The notes: generated by a model from the letters alone, not told the origin. A DNA stretch of 64,000 bases from Mediterranea massiliensis (GCF_900128475.1 NZ_LT635835.1:3422-67421), one strand, 5' to 3'. Counted from the first letter of the stretch, positions 44,329-54,027 are shown. Program-made: numbers and translations.

Positions 44329-44386
44329 TATGATTATTTAACTGTTTAGAATATGATTTTTAAGCCGAAATCATATTCTAATCATA
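44329..44386. promoter_or_regulatory. Nested palindrome, probable operator
   Basis: Perfect 13 bp arms TAGAATATGATTT (44347-44359) and AAATCATATTCTA (44368-44380), plus outer TATGATTA / TAATCATA. The TATGATT half-site recurs at 44461. It lies between the divergent M23 and DUF4099 genes. Confidence 0.65.
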
Positions 44387-44422
44387 AAAATAGTATATTT
44401 CAACTACTTATTATTCCATATA

Positions 44423-44455
44423 TTTGCCTGTCACAATAAATTCAATCTATCTTTG
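44423..44455 (+). promoter_or_regulatory. Promoter of the DUF4099 operon
   Basis: TTTG (44423-44426), 21 bp, TATCTTTG (44448-44455), 31 bp ahead of the start codon. Likely controlled through the adjacent palindrome. Confidence 0.7.
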
Positions 44456-44486
44456 CAAAGTATGATTTAGAATTTGATTTTATAAT

Positions 44487-45245
44487 ATGAAGCAAGTACG
44501 ATTTGATTTGACGGAACTGCCGTTTGGAACACTGTCCAAATTCGGGCTTACACAAGAAATGATAGAGGATCTCCCCATGTATGTCCTTGAGGACATTTGC
44601 CAAGGAAAGCATTCGCCTGTGCTTCCTGTCCGGGTGACCGGTGAGAACGGTGAGACTTTTGAAAGTCGCACACGCATCGCCTTTATCCGCAGGGACGACG
44701 GTCAGGCGGACGTGGTATTCTATCCGGTGCTGAAATCCTCCCCGCTGGAGAAATACAGCGAGGCGCAACAGAAACAGCTACTCGACGGCAAGGCTGTCAT
44801 CGTTGACGTGGAGACCTCCGACGGACGCCACAGCAAGGCATTCGTGCAGATAGACCCGGAGACGAAGCAGGTGCTTTCCGTGCCTACCCCCATCATCGGG
44901 CGCAATCTGCAGGTGGCCGCAGAGGAACTTCACCTCGGCACGGCAGAGGTCAACAGCCTGCAACACGGAGAACCGCTGACCATTGTCGTTGATGACGAGC
45001 CTGTCACCGTGGGCATCGACCTCAATACAAGGACGGGTATCCGCTTCTGCCACGGCGATGGAGAGAAATGGCGCGAGCAGACCAGACGGGAATGGGATAA
45101 ATACACCTTCGGCTGCTACGGGTGCTGGGTCATGGACGATGACGGCAACCTCAATTATGTCTCCGAAGACGACTATACTGAAGAAATGTGGAACGAACAG
45201 AAGAAAAGCGCCGAGCGCAACCGTGCCGCAGCCCTTCACAAATAA
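44487..45245 (+). CDS. DUF4099-domain protein
   Basis: 252 residues, first gene of the + strand operon. N-terminal motif LPFGTLSKFGLTQEMIEDLP and GKHSPVLPVRV are typical of DUF4099/DUF3945 proteins, which are restricted to Bacteroidales mobile elements. No catalytic residues are known. The C-terminal part, with FGCYGCWVMDDDG, looks like a second small domain. Cytoplasmic. Confidence 0.75.
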   Translation: MKQVRFDLTELPFGTLSKFGLTQEMIEDLPMYVLEDICQGKHSPVLPVRVTGENGETFESRTRIAFIRRDDGQADVVFYPVLKSSPLEKYSEAQQKQLLDGKAVIVDVETSDGRHSKAFVQIDPETKQVLSVPTPIIGRNLQVAAEELHLGTAEVNSLQHGEPLTIVVDDEPVTVGIDLNTRTGIRFCHGDGEKWREQTRREWDKYTFGCYGCWVMDDDGNLNYVSEDDYTEEMWNEQKKSAERNRAAALHK

Positions 45246-45265
45246 CCCTTATAACCGTCACGACC

Positions 45266-45490
45266 ATGCACAAAGAACAGTATTATCCGGAGGACATCCT
45301 TATAGAGAAGCTGGAGAGCGGCGAATACGGCTGGCTCGATTTTGTCAATCACCACTCGGCCGAATGGCAGGAGGAGTATCTTCTTTACTGCAAGGAAAAC
45401 GACTTCTTAGTCGGAGACCCGTCGGCGGAAGAGTTTGTCCATTTCAAGGACAGGGAACTTGAATATGCCCTCGAAAACGGAGACGCTTAA
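45266..45490 (+). CDS. Small acidic hypothetical protein
   Basis: 74 residues from the ATG at 45266; a longer frame overlaps the previous gene. Acidic, helical, starts MHKEQYYPEDILIEKLESGE. Proteins of this kind, ending in a DRELEYALENGD-like helix, are frequent next to DUF4099 genes. Function unknown. Spacing of 20 bp on one side and 30 bp on the other suggests operon membership. Confidence 0.65.
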   Translation: MHKEQYYPEDILIEKLESGEYGWLDFVNHHSAEWQEEYLLYCKENDFLVGDPSAEEFVHFKDRELEYALENGDA

Positions 45491-45520
45491 TCTATCACAG
45501 ACAATCCAAATCATCAGACA

Positions 45521-47086
45521 ATGGCGATACGAAAGAATACCAACCCACGGGCGATGGATCTGCAGCCGGAGATGCGCGACATCCTGATGCGCAACGGTAT
45601 GCAGGCCCATATCGTGCCTGACGGCGCAGGCTACAGCCTGGTCGTGCAGGGGCATGACTCGCCTTTGCTTGCCTATCCCATCACGGAGCGGCAGATGCTG
45701 GCACTGACCGACTGGGGTACGAATACGGCCAACAAGAAAGCCTACAATGTGTTTACCAGCATTGTCGGCAATGACTTTTATATGCCCAAAGATTTCGTCC
45801 ACGCCCGGAACGCCAACGGCCGTGTCGCGATGGGACTTCACGGATACCGCATCGGTATCGGCGAATACGGACGCACCGGGTGGAGGGGGCTGCCACCCCC
45901 GTTCCTCGGATGGACGCCCCGCCAGCAATGGGGCTTTCACCTGCGCAGGGTCGGTGGGCAGTTGTTTTATCCCGGCCCCGTTGTCGCCGAACGCTGGGAC
46001 GGACGGATGAAGCCCGGAGAGCTGCAATCCGGCGGTTACGGATTCTATTATAAAGGTGACCAAAGGGAGATTGCGGCGCAACCTGCGGATGTCTTACAGA
46101 ACCTGCAAAGCGTTATCACGCCGCTTGTCACCCGGGAACGGAGCAGCGAGCCGGCCAAGCCCTACAAGGAACTGGTCAGCTCGCCCGTGTACTTCTCCAA
46201 CGAGAAATGGCAGGAGTGCCTGTCCTCGCACGGCCTTATCGTGGATGCGGAGCAGCGGACGCTGACCGTGCAGTCGGAGTCGGTTTCCGCCGATTTCGTC
46301 TATGACCTGACAGCGGAAGAGACGGCGGTGCTGACCTCCAACTCCATTGAAGAACATCCGGTAGAGAAACGCATCGAGCTTCTCAATAACATCATCGCAG
46401 CGGACTACCGGGACAAGGTGACGATGGAAGCCCTGGACAGCGACCGGCGCATCAGTATCGGCCTGCATCCGGAAGTGCAGGAAGACCTGGCACGGCACCA
46501 ACAGCAGGAACAAACGCTTTTTGAAGAACAACCGCAACAGGGACTTGCCGAGGAACAGATGTCCGAAGGAGCCGTGATTGACGGCAGGGATCTCTACTAT
46601 CTCAACGAGAACCGGGGCTGGTATAAGGAAGGACGTCATGGGCGCGAAGTGGAAGTAAGCGAGATAGCCGTCCATCCGGCAGAGGCTGAGGGCAAGTACA
46701 GGATGACCGCCGTCATCGACGGGCAGGTCGTCAGCCACGAAATCAGCCAGAAGGACTATGACAAATTCCTGGCGGTCGATGACTACCACCGCATGAAGCT
46801 CTTTTCGAAGATATTCAGCGAAGTGGACATGAAGATGCGCCCCGAAGCCCGGAAAGACCTCGGTGTGAAGATATTCGCCGCCCTGACAGCCGGAGCCGTC
46901 GTCACGACCGGTGTCGTACACGGGATAAAGCACAGTCATCATGCGCCGGAGTTCTACGGCGAACGGTTCGGCGGTCCGCCCAGACCTTATTTCAAACCGG
47001 GTGTGGACACGCCAAGGGATGTGGCGATACGCAATTTCGAGGCCGAGATGAACCGGGAGATAAGTGACTTGCGTATGGGGAGGTAG
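45521..47086 (+). CDS. DUF3945-type conjugation-associated protein
   Basis: 521 residues. N-terminal 190 residues contain LLAYPITERQMLALTDWGTNT, typical of Bacteroidales element proteins of unknown role. A Gln/Glu-rich linker follows, then a domain with DLYYLNENRGWYKEGRHGRE, and one membrane helix (about 455-475, FAALTAGAVVTTGVV) near the C-terminus. The protein would therefore be tail-anchored in the inner membrane. Next gene starts 4 bp after the stop. Confidence 0.65.
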   Translation: MAIRKNTNPRAMDLQPEMRDILMRNGMQAHIVPDGAGYSLVVQGHDSPLLAYPITERQMLALTDWGTNTANKKAYNVFTSIVGNDFYMPKDFVHARNANGRVAMGLHGYRIGIGEYGRTGWRGLPPPFLGWTPRQQWGFHLRRVGGQLFYPGPVVAERWDGRMKPGELQSGGYGFYYKGDQREIAAQPADVLQNLQSVITPLVTRERSSEPAKPYKELVSSPVYFSNEKWQECLSSHGLIVDAEQRTLTVQSESVSADFVYDLTAEETAVLTSNSIEEHPVEKRIELLNNIIAADYRDKVTMEALDSDRRISIGLHPEVQEDLARHQQQEQTLFEEQPQQGLAEEQMSEGAVIDGRDLYYLNENRGWYKEGRHGREVEVSEIAVHPAEAEGKYRMTAVIDGQVVSHEISQKDYDKFLAVDDYHRMKLFSKIFSEVDMKMRPEARKDLGVKIFAALTAGAVVTTGVVHGIKHSHHAPEFYGERFGGPPRPYFKPGVDTPRDVAIRNFEAEMNREISDLRMGR

Positions 47087-47090
47087 GCCT

Positions 47091-48479
47091 ATGAACGGAA
47101 ACGAATTGACATACGATGACTTTCTGCGGCGCTTGACCATACAGGACGTGCTCATTGACGCGGGCTACCGGCTGAACAGGCGGGACGGCCTGCGTTATCC
47201 GTCATACGTCCGGACAGACAGCGACGGCAGGCGTGTGCGCGGTGACAAATTCATCGTCACGGCCAACGGCCAGTGCTGTTTCCAGCCGCCCCAGCAAAAG
47301 TTGTACAACATCATCTCCTTCATCAAGGAACATCCGCAGTTCTTTGCTGAATACCGGGCGGGCATATCCGGCGACAGGCTGGTGAACCTCGTTTGCAACC
47401 GCCTGCTGAACCAGCCCATCCCCGAGAGGGAGACACGCATCATACAGCCCAGACGGGACATCAGGCCCTTCAATATAGACGACTACGACATCCACAAGTT
47501 TAACCCCCAGGACAAAGAGACACAGAAGAAATTCTACTTTTTCTTCAAACATAGGGGCATAGACCTGTACACCCAATATGCCTTTCATAGAGATTTCTGT
47601 CTGGCCACGCGGAAAAGGCCGGACGGGTCGTCCTATACCAACCTTGCATTCCCGCTCCGCCTGCCCAAAGAGCCGGAAAAGGTCGTGGGATTCGAGGAAC
47701 GGGGCCGGGCAAGGATGGACGGCAGCGGCAGCTACAAAGGCAAGGCCGAAGGAAGCAATTCGAGTGCGGGTCTGTGGATTGGCAGTCCTGCCGGGACAGC
47801 CCTGGGTGATGCCACCCACATTTACTGGTTCGAGAGCGGCTATGATGCCATGTCCTACTACCAGCTATACCAGAAAGAGAACAAGGATTTGAGAAAAGCC
47901 GTGTTCGTCTCCACCGGTGGAACTCCTACCGTGGAGCAGATGCGTGGGGTAATCTCCCGTACCCGTTCCGCCCGGCAGCATATCTGTTTCGACACCGATG
48001 CGGCAGGCCGGGAATTTACCGACAATCTCAAGAAAGAGATTCACCGGATAGTCAAGTCTGGCATCGAGTCCACGCCGGAGCGAAAAGCCTATCTCGAAAC
48101 CATACCTGCCGGAGGCGGTATTGACGGAGGCAATGCCGACCTGTTGCCTGACACCCTGCGGTCATGTTACGGGAAATACGAAGCCGCATGGGAAGAGGTC
48201 ATGTCCATGCGCTCAAGCGGGCTGTGCCATCCGGATGACATAAAGGAACAGGAAAGCCTGATGAACAGACAATACAGGGATTTCCGGAATGGGCTGCGGG
48301 ATTTTCTCGGTCTGGACGAAAAGGATGACACCCGGTTCGTGCGGGAAGAGCCGAAAGCTCCCTGCAAGGACTGGAACGACGAGCTGCTGGCAGGCATAAG
48401 ACAGGAAACATCCGCCCGAGAGAACCGTCCCAGAGAAGAAGATACGGAACAGGAACGAAAAACAGGCTTCCACCGATGA
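47091..48479 (+). CDS. TOPRIM-domain primase-like protein
   Basis: 462 residues from the ATG at 47091, after AGG. The N-terminal part is a CHC2/DUF3991-like domain (CCFQPPQQKLYNIISFIKEH). A TOPRIM domain at about 245-330 carries the acidic residues in FESGYDAM and the FDTDAAGREF pair, which hold a metal ion in primases and topoisomerases. A primer-making or DNA-priming role during transfer or replication fits. Its stop overlaps the next start by 4 bp. Confidence 0.75.
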   Translation: MNGNELTYDDFLRRLTIQDVLIDAGYRLNRRDGLRYPSYVRTDSDGRRVRGDKFIVTANGQCCFQPPQQKLYNIISFIKEHPQFFAEYRAGISGDRLVNLVCNRLLNQPIPERETRIIQPRRDIRPFNIDDYDIHKFNPQDKETQKKFYFFFKHRGIDLYTQYAFHRDFCLATRKRPDGSSYTNLAFPLRLPKEPEKVVGFEERGRARMDGSGSYKGKAEGSNSSAGLWIGSPAGTALGDATHIYWFESGYDAMSYYQLYQKENKDLRKAVFVSTGGTPTVEQMRGVISRTRSARQHICFDTDAAGREFTDNLKKEIHRIVKSGIESTPERKAYLETIPAGGGIDGGNADLLPDTLRSCYGKYEAAWEEVMSMRSSGLCHPDDIKEQESLMNRQYRDFRNGLRDFLGLDEKDDTRFVREEPKAPCKDWNDELLAGIRQETSARENRPREEDTEQERKTGFHR

Positions 48480-48973
48480 GAACGACACCATCCATATCAC
48501 AGCCGGAAAGTCTCGTATTGAGACCACACAAGATGCAGTTCGTCATCGACGAGCTGCCGTCCCTTGCCGTGTGCTGTGCCGGTGGCATCTACGGCGGCAT
48601 GGAAGGCGTGCCATACCCGGTTGCCGGGGTTGCTGTCTTCTTTTTCCTGTCGCTTGTCCTGCTGTACCGCTTCATCTACCTGTGCAGGATACACTACCAC
48701 ATCGGCATCGAGCAGCTTGTCTGTGAACAGGGTGTGTTCGTCCGAAAGGTGGACTATATGGAATTGTACCGTATCGTGGACTTCCAGGAACATCAGAGCC
48801 TGATGCAGCAGCTCTGCGGACTGAAGACGGTGCGCATTTTCTCTACGGACCGGAACACGCCCCGGCTCGACCTTACAGGCATGAGACGGAAGGACGACAT
48901 CGTTCCGCTCATCCGGGGACGGGTGGAATACAACAAACGAAAAAAGGGAATATATGAAATCACGAACCATTAG
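48476..48973 (+). CDS. Membrane protein with bacterial PH-like domain
   Basis: 165 residues. Two hydrophobic helices (about 30-65) precede a domain resembling bacterial PH (YdbT/DUF304) domains: YHIGIEQLVCEQGVFVRKVDYMELY. Overlaps the previous gene (4 bp) and the next (20 bp). Likely an inner-membrane part of the transfer machinery, but this is inferred from position. Confidence 0.65.
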   Translation: MRTTPSISQPESLVLRPHKMQFVIDELPSLAVCCAGGIYGGMEGVPYPVAGVAVFFFLSLVLLYRFIYLCRIHYHIGIEQLVCEQGVFVRKVDYMELYRIVDFQEHQSLMQQLCGLKTVRIFSTDRNTPRLDLTGMRRKDDIVPLIRGRVEYNKRKKGIYEITNH

Positions 48974-49649
48974 CATCATCCTTGCCGCCGTGCTCGCATT
49001 CCTGCTGCCGCAGCTTGCGCAGGCGCAGATAGCGGCCTCCAACCCGTTGGAATGGGTGGCTCTTGCCGAAGGGAACGAGCTGATAAACGGCCAGATTGAC
49101 AAACAGATAAAGGGACAAACCCAGACGGCGGTACTGCAGAACAGCATTGCTGCGGAGTTCAACCGGATACATCAATGGGAGAAAGAATACAACAACTACC
49201 TTAAGACGGCCAGCGGCTTCGCTTCGTCACTGAAAGCCTGCACACACCTGTACAACGACGGCGTGAGGATATTCCTCACCCTCGGCAAACTGGGCAAGGC
49301 CATCAAAAACAACCCGCAGGGCATCATCGCCAGCATGAGCATGAACAACCTCTATATCGAGACGGCCACGGAACTGGTCTCCGTGTTCACGCTGCTGAAC
49401 GATGCCGTGGCGAAAGGAGGCACGGAAAACATGCTGACAGGCGCAGAACGCAGCAAGACCTTGTGGGCATTGAACGACAAACTGTCGGCTTTCAGCCGGA
49501 AACTGCACCTGCTCTACCTGAGCATACGGTACTATACGCTGAACGACGTATGGAACAATGTGACAGCCGGGATGTTGGACCGTGATAATGGAGAGGTGGC
49601 ACGGCTGGCCATGACCCGATGGCGCAGGGCAGCCGCACTCGCACATTAA
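48954..49649 (+). CDS. Secreted conjugation-associated protein, paralogue 1
   Basis: 231 residues. Signal peptide about 1-25 ending AQAQ. The mature part is alpha-helical and ends with YYTLNDVWNNVTAGM ... RLAMTRWRRAA. The next gene encodes a protein of similar length and closing pattern, so the two are tandem relatives. Periplasmic. Function unknown; a part of the transfer channel is possible. Confidence 0.7.
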   Translation: MKSRTISIILAAVLAFLLPQLAQAQIAASNPLEWVALAEGNELINGQIDKQIKGQTQTAVLQNSIAAEFNRIHQWEKEYNNYLKTASGFASSLKACTHLYNDGVRIFLTLGKLGKAIKNNPQGIIASMSMNNLYIETATELVSVFTLLNDAVAKGGTENMLTGAERSKTLWALNDKLSAFSRKLHLLYLSIRYYTLNDVWNNVTAGMLDRDNGEVARLAMTRWRRAAALAH

Positions 49650-49662
49650 AAAGGATGAAAAG

Positions 49663-50352
49663 ATGAAGAAGCTGACGATGACATTGACCTGTATTCTACT
49701 GCTGTGTGCCGCTTCTCCGAAAGTCCGGGCACAGAACGACCCGGTACTGGCAGGCATGATCCTGCTCTATACCGACAAGGCGCAGAAAGAACTGAAAAGC
49801 CAGGAAAAGGTGATGCTACTGCAGACTACCGGTCACATTTGGACAAAGGAGGAGATAGAGGGTACCACCGACTTGCAGCGGGAGTTCAACAATTATCTGG
49901 ACTCGTTCCGCTCGATTGTCTGCTATGCTGCCCAGACCTACGGCTTCTACCATGAGATAAGCCGGCTGACGGACAATTTAGGCGACTTCTCGCAGCAGCT
50001 TGCGAGACATCCGTCCAACGCCCTTGCCGTCGCCCTCTCGTCACGCCGGAACAAAATATACCGGGAACTGATACTCGGCAGCGTGGAAATCGTGAACGAC
50101 ATCCGTACCGCCTGCCTGTCGGACAACAAGATGACGGAGAAAGAACGGATGGAAGTTGTGTTCGGCATCCGTCCGAAACTCAAATTGATGAACAAGAAAC
50201 TGCAACGCCTGACCATAGCGGTGAAATACACCACGATGGGCGACATCTGGATAGAGATTGACGGCGGTTCGCTTCCCGTTGCGGACAAGCGCGACATCGT
50301 GGAAGCCGCCCGACGCAGATGGAAGCAGAACGGAAGGAAAGTAAGACCTTAA
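49663..50352 (+). CDS. Secreted conjugation-associated protein, paralogue 2
   Basis: 229 residues, signal peptide about 1-24 (LTCILLLCAASPKVRAQ). The C-terminal motif VKYTTMGDIWIEIDGG ... VEAARRRWKQNG matches that of the preceding protein in spacing. Periplasmic, alpha-helical. Thirteen bases separate the two genes. Confidence 0.7.
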   Translation: MKKLTMTLTCILLLCAASPKVRAQNDPVLAGMILLYTDKAQKELKSQEKVMLLQTTGHIWTKEEIEGTTDLQREFNNYLDSFRSIVCYAAQTYGFYHEISRLTDNLGDFSQQLARHPSNALAVALSSRRNKIYRELILGSVEIVNDIRTACLSDNKMTEKERMEVVFGIRPKLKLMNKKLQRLTIAVKYTTMGDIWIEIDGGSLPVADKRDIVEAARRRWKQNGRKVRP

Positions 50353-50367
50353 ATATATAGAACAGAT

Positions 50368-51036
50368 ATGGGATTCTGGGACGCATTATTGAAAGCAGGC
50401 GGCAAGGCCGCCAAGAACATGGGCAAGGCCGCCGCAGCCACAGGGAGGAGTGCGGGACAAGCCGTGTTGCATCCCTCGCAGACCCTGCGCGGAGCGGGTC
50501 AGGCGATGAAGACCGCCGCCATAGGCAGTGCGGCCGGTTATGTGGCGTGGGAAAAGCTGACCACGGACAAAAGCGTGGCGAGGATTGTGGGCGATACCGT
50601 CATCGGCGAATCGGCCACGAATGCCCTTGCCGGTACGACGGAGGATATACAAGAACTGAAAGGAAAGGCCGGAGAAGCAGCCGAGGCGGTGGGCGGTGCG
50701 GCGGCAAGCATCAGCTCCAGCCTGAATGGAGTGTCGAACTTCATAGGCCAGGCCACCGGAGGCGGACTTGGGAACATGATCGGCGGTTTTTTCAGCAACC
50801 TCGGACGCGGTAACGTGTCCGGGCTGAGCATAGCGGGACTTATCGCCGCCGCATTCCTGGTCTTCGGGCGCACCGGCTGGCTCGGCAAGATAGCCGGGCT
50901 GTTTCTGGGCATGATGCTCATCGGCAACAATGCCGGGCTTGTCCGCACGGAAGTTCCGGAGAGCGCACAGAGAAATTCCGCACAGGGCCTTTCCACAGAA
51001 GAGGGACAGGCGCAAGGCGGAGGCATGAGAAGATAG
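50368..51036 (+). CDS. Gly/Ala-rich membrane-associated protein
   Basis: 222 residues. N-terminal repeats of GGKAAKNMGKAAAATGRSAG, a helical middle, then two hydrophobic helices around 148-190. A low-complexity protein of the kind found beside channel components. No family recognised. Position: operon member. Confidence 0.6.
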   Translation: MGFWDALLKAGGKAAKNMGKAAAATGRSAGQAVLHPSQTLRGAGQAMKTAAIGSAAGYVAWEKLTTDKSVARIVGDTVIGESATNALAGTTEDIQELKGKAGEAAEAVGGAAASISSSLNGVSNFIGQATGGGLGNMIGGFFSNLGRGNVSGLSIAGLIAAAFLVFGRTGWLGKIAGLFLGMMLIGNNAGLVRTEVPESAQRNSAQGLSTEEGQAQGGGMRR

Positions 51037-51056
51037 GACATCAAACAAATAAGAAA

Positions 51057-52192
51057 ATGAAATATACCGAAGAAATGATACTGCATTCCGACAGCGGCTA
51101 CTGCATGCCGTTCGCAGAACCTGACGGCAGGGATGTGAGCCTGTCGCTCGGCTACGGCGAGCAGAACCATCCGGAGAGCGGCGAGAAGTTTTTCCACCAC
51201 GGCATCGACTTCGACGTGCGGCGTTACCTGCTGTCCGCCGTGGCCAGCGGTGTCGTGTCGGGTGTAGGCAACGACCCCACACACGGCATCTGCCAGACCA
51301 TCCGCTACGGACAATATGAAGTGACATACGGACACCTGTCCAATGTGTTCGCCCAATTCGGCAGGCAAGTGAAAGCCGGGCAGACGGTAGCGATGAGCGG
51401 CGACCTGTTGCATGTCGGGGTCAAGTTCAAAGGCGAGGAAATGGATCCGCTGGAGTTCCTCGCCATGCTGTACGGCAACATCAAGGCCATGCAGGAAGCG
51501 GGCGGCGACAGTGCTGACGGCTTCTACGATGGCGCACCGGAAACCGACTATGAACGGGACAGGGAGGAAATAGAACGGCTGATGTTCCGTTTCCTGCCGC
51601 TCTACATGGATGACCTTCGGCTGGGAAGATACACGGTGCCGGAACATACGGAGCAATCGCTTCGCAACATCTTCACGACCGGTGCGATGAAAGCATATTT
51701 TTATGAGCGGATGCCGAGCATGGCAAACCCGCTCGGTCTGGGACAGAAAGCGTTGCCTCTGGTGTGCAAGGTACAGAACCTGCTGATAGCGGACTTCCTG
51801 AACTACCTCGCCCTGCGGCATGAGGTGTACCTTTCGACAATGGGCGGCGGGAACTTAAAAAAAAACTTCGTGCCGAAGCAGTAGCCTCCAGCGGCATCAT
51901 CGACCCGCTGGCGGAACTGGACATCGACATCCAGAGTTTCGACATACCGAGGGCGGTCACCGTCTATCCCGACCGTGCCGGCATCCGGTGGTGGACCAAA
52001 GCCTGGTTCAACAACCGGGAGGAAGGCGAGGCATCGGTGGAAATCGAGCGGACACAGGCCGTGGACTTCATCCACGACCGCATCGGAAAGGACGCATGGC
52101 TCGAAGCGTTCTTCCCCAAGCAGATGGAGGTGTACCGCAACGCCATCGAACAGACAAAGGAACAGTTACTGAAACAGGTGAACTTGATATGA
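51057..52192 (+). CDS. M23-like peptidase fold protein, likely -1 frameshift product
   Basis: The zero frame (51057-51884, 275 residues) has an M23-like fold: FHHGIDFDV, VTYGHLSN and GDLLHVGVKF, about residues 40-135. The last motif reads LLH where active members have HxH, so a general base is missing and the enzyme may be inactive. The zero frame stops after a run of nine A. A -1 slip on A-AAA-AAC (51860-51866) opens a second frame of about 108 residues (LRAEAVASSGIIDPLAELD onwards) to 52192, with WWTKAWFNNREE. Codon use of the second part fits coding sequence. The full protein would be about 378 residues. Confidence 0.65.
51857..51866 (+). promoter_or_regulatory. Slippery A-run, -1 frameshift heptamer A_AAA_AAC
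   Basis: Nine A followed by C, in phase for A AAA AAC. A -1 slip lets the reading continue for 108 codons, whereas the zero frame ends 18 bases later. Transcriptional slippage on the A-run would have a similar result. A sequencing error is the other option. Confidence 0.55.
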
Positions 52193-52204
52193 TATGACAA
52201 CATA

Positions 52205-54001
52205 ATGGAAGGAATAAAACATAGCAGACAGTTTGCGGAGACGGAATCCCTTATGGACAACTATTTCGTCTGCCACATAGTTCCCGTCATGAAACAGACG
52301 CAGGCGTACCTGAACGAGAAACAGGGCGAGGAGATGAAGGAATACTCCACCTCCATCGGCGGCATACTCAGCATGATGGCGACGGCGGGTCAGCCGCTCG
52401 GCGACCCTTACCAGACCCTCAAGGTCACGGGAGAATGGAACTCGAAAACCACCGAGGACTACATCGCGATGTGCCGGGAGAAAATCGTCTCGTCCGACGA
52501 GATGCAGCATGACCTTGCCTGTATCGCCGGACAATGGCGTCATGCCGTCGTGCAGGAAATCGGCAGGGAGCGGTACGACGAACTGTCGAAGGAACTGGGC
52601 TGTGACCTTGCCTATGCCTATGTGGACTACCGCGTGGAGCAGATGATGATAGACAAGCTGGTCAAGGAACGGATGCCCAAATCGTCCGCAGAATACATCA
52701 TCCGCAAGGCGGCGGAGTCGAGCCTGCTGGGACTGCCGCAGGTGTTGGGTCGATCGCCGCTTGCCGAAGAGATAGAAGCCCGAGGAGAGGCAGCCTACCG
52801 TCCGGGCAAGGTAGAGAAAGGTGCAGCCTGGGCATTGGGGGTTTCTGTGGACACTCTCATGCTGGGCGGCGCTGGGTCGTGGACGACATTCGCCAAGTTC
52901 ATTGGAGCGGATGCCGCCGTTTCCGCCGTTGCCGGACATCTCGATAAGGACAAGCCGGAAGGCCCTACGGTGGAAACGTGCATCAGCAAGGGCGTGTTCG
53001 GCATTGACGGCAATGTTTTCACCACGTTCCGGAAGGAAGCCGCAGCCATTTCTCCCCAAGAAAACGTCACCCTTGCCGCTGCAAACAATGTGCTGCGCAA
53101 GAAAATACCTGTATGCGAATTTGACTTCACGAAATGGATGCAAGTGGGAAACACACAGTGGTGGCCCGATTTCGGGGCAACAGAACATGACCGGAAGGAA
53201 AAATACAAGGATGTTCCGTTGATTGTAGCTCCCGGCCAGGAAGAAGCCTACCTGCGGGATCTGGAAAGGCAGAAAGCGGAGGACAAGAACGGGCAGGCTG
53301 TAGTGCAAGAGGAGCAGAGGGAAGAAAACAGGACAGAATCACAAACCCAAATTCACGGCGACGAAGAAACTGCGACTGTCGGGCAGGAGAATCCATCTGC
53401 ATCAGCCATCCAAAGCAACGAAAACGGCTGGAACGGGCTGTTACGGTCAGTGGGACTGGACGGGCTGGGTGAAATCACCGGCAACCTCGGTTACATCATG
53501 GCCATGCTTCCGGACATCCTGTTGGGAGCATTCACGGGAAAGACACAATCCTTGCGACTGAAAGACAACCTGCTGCCGATGGCAAGCATCGTGGCGGGCC
53601 TGTTTGTCCGTAATCCGCTGTTGAAGATGCTCCTTATCGGCCTGGGCGGGGCAAACCTGCTGAACAAAGCCGGACATGAGGCATTGGAACGCAAGCAGTC
53701 GGAAGGGCTGACCGCCGGAAACAGGGAAACCGAATACAAGCGTTATCCTGACGAGCCGCTCAATCCCCGCATCGTCAATCCGGTGCTACAAGGCTGTACG
53801 CTGGTGGCCACGATAGACCATGTGCCGTGCACCGTCCAGCTCAGTCCGGTGGTGGCCGATGCCTACAGGAAAGGTGCCCTGCCGCTGAACACGCTGGCCA
53901 ACGCCGTGCTTGCCCAAAGTGACCGGATGAATCAGATGGCTTCCCAGAATTACGACAACAACCGTCCTGAAACCATCGTTCGGACGCGGGGCATCCAATA
54001 A
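52205..54001 (+). CDS. Conjugation-associated membrane protein
   Basis: 598 residues. Helical N-terminal 350 residues without known motifs, a Gln/Glu-rich low-complexity stretch (about 365-415), hydrophobic segments around 430-490 (YIMAMLPDILLGAF, LLKMLLIGLGGANLL), and a C-terminal globular domain. It may sit at the inner membrane. No family recognised; operon position suggests transfer function. Confidence 0.65.
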   Translation: MEGIKHSRQFAETESLMDNYFVCHIVPVMKQTQAYLNEKQGEEMKEYSTSIGGILSMMATAGQPLGDPYQTLKVTGEWNSKTTEDYIAMCREKIVSSDEMQHDLACIAGQWRHAVVQEIGRERYDELSKELGCDLAYAYVDYRVEQMMIDKLVKERMPKSSAEYIIRKAAESSLLGLPQVLGRSPLAEEIEARGEAAYRPGKVEKGAAWALGVSVDTLMLGGAGSWTTFAKFIGADAAVSAVAGHLDKDKPEGPTVETCISKGVFGIDGNVFTTFRKEAAAISPQENVTLAAANNVLRKKIPVCEFDFTKWMQVGNTQWWPDFGATEHDRKEKYKDVPLIVAPGQEEAYLRDLERQKAEDKNGQAVVQEEQREENRTESQTQIHGDEETATVGQENPSASAIQSNENGWNGLLRSVGLDGLGEITGNLGYIMAMLPDILLGAFTGKTQSLRLKDNLLPMASIVAGLFVRNPLLKMLLIGLGGANLLNKAGHEALERKQSEGLTAGNRETEYKRYPDEPLNPRIVNPVLQGCTLVATIDHVPCTVQLSPVVADAYRKGALPLNTLANAVLAQSDRMNQMASQNYDNNRPETIVRTRGIQ

Positions 54002-54027
54002 CCGACCATTAAAACAGCATACGGAGT

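Noticed and set aside
50386..53308. Long - strand frames opposite the transfer operon
   Set aside because: The + strand genes have signal peptides, overlaps and domains; the - frames have none.
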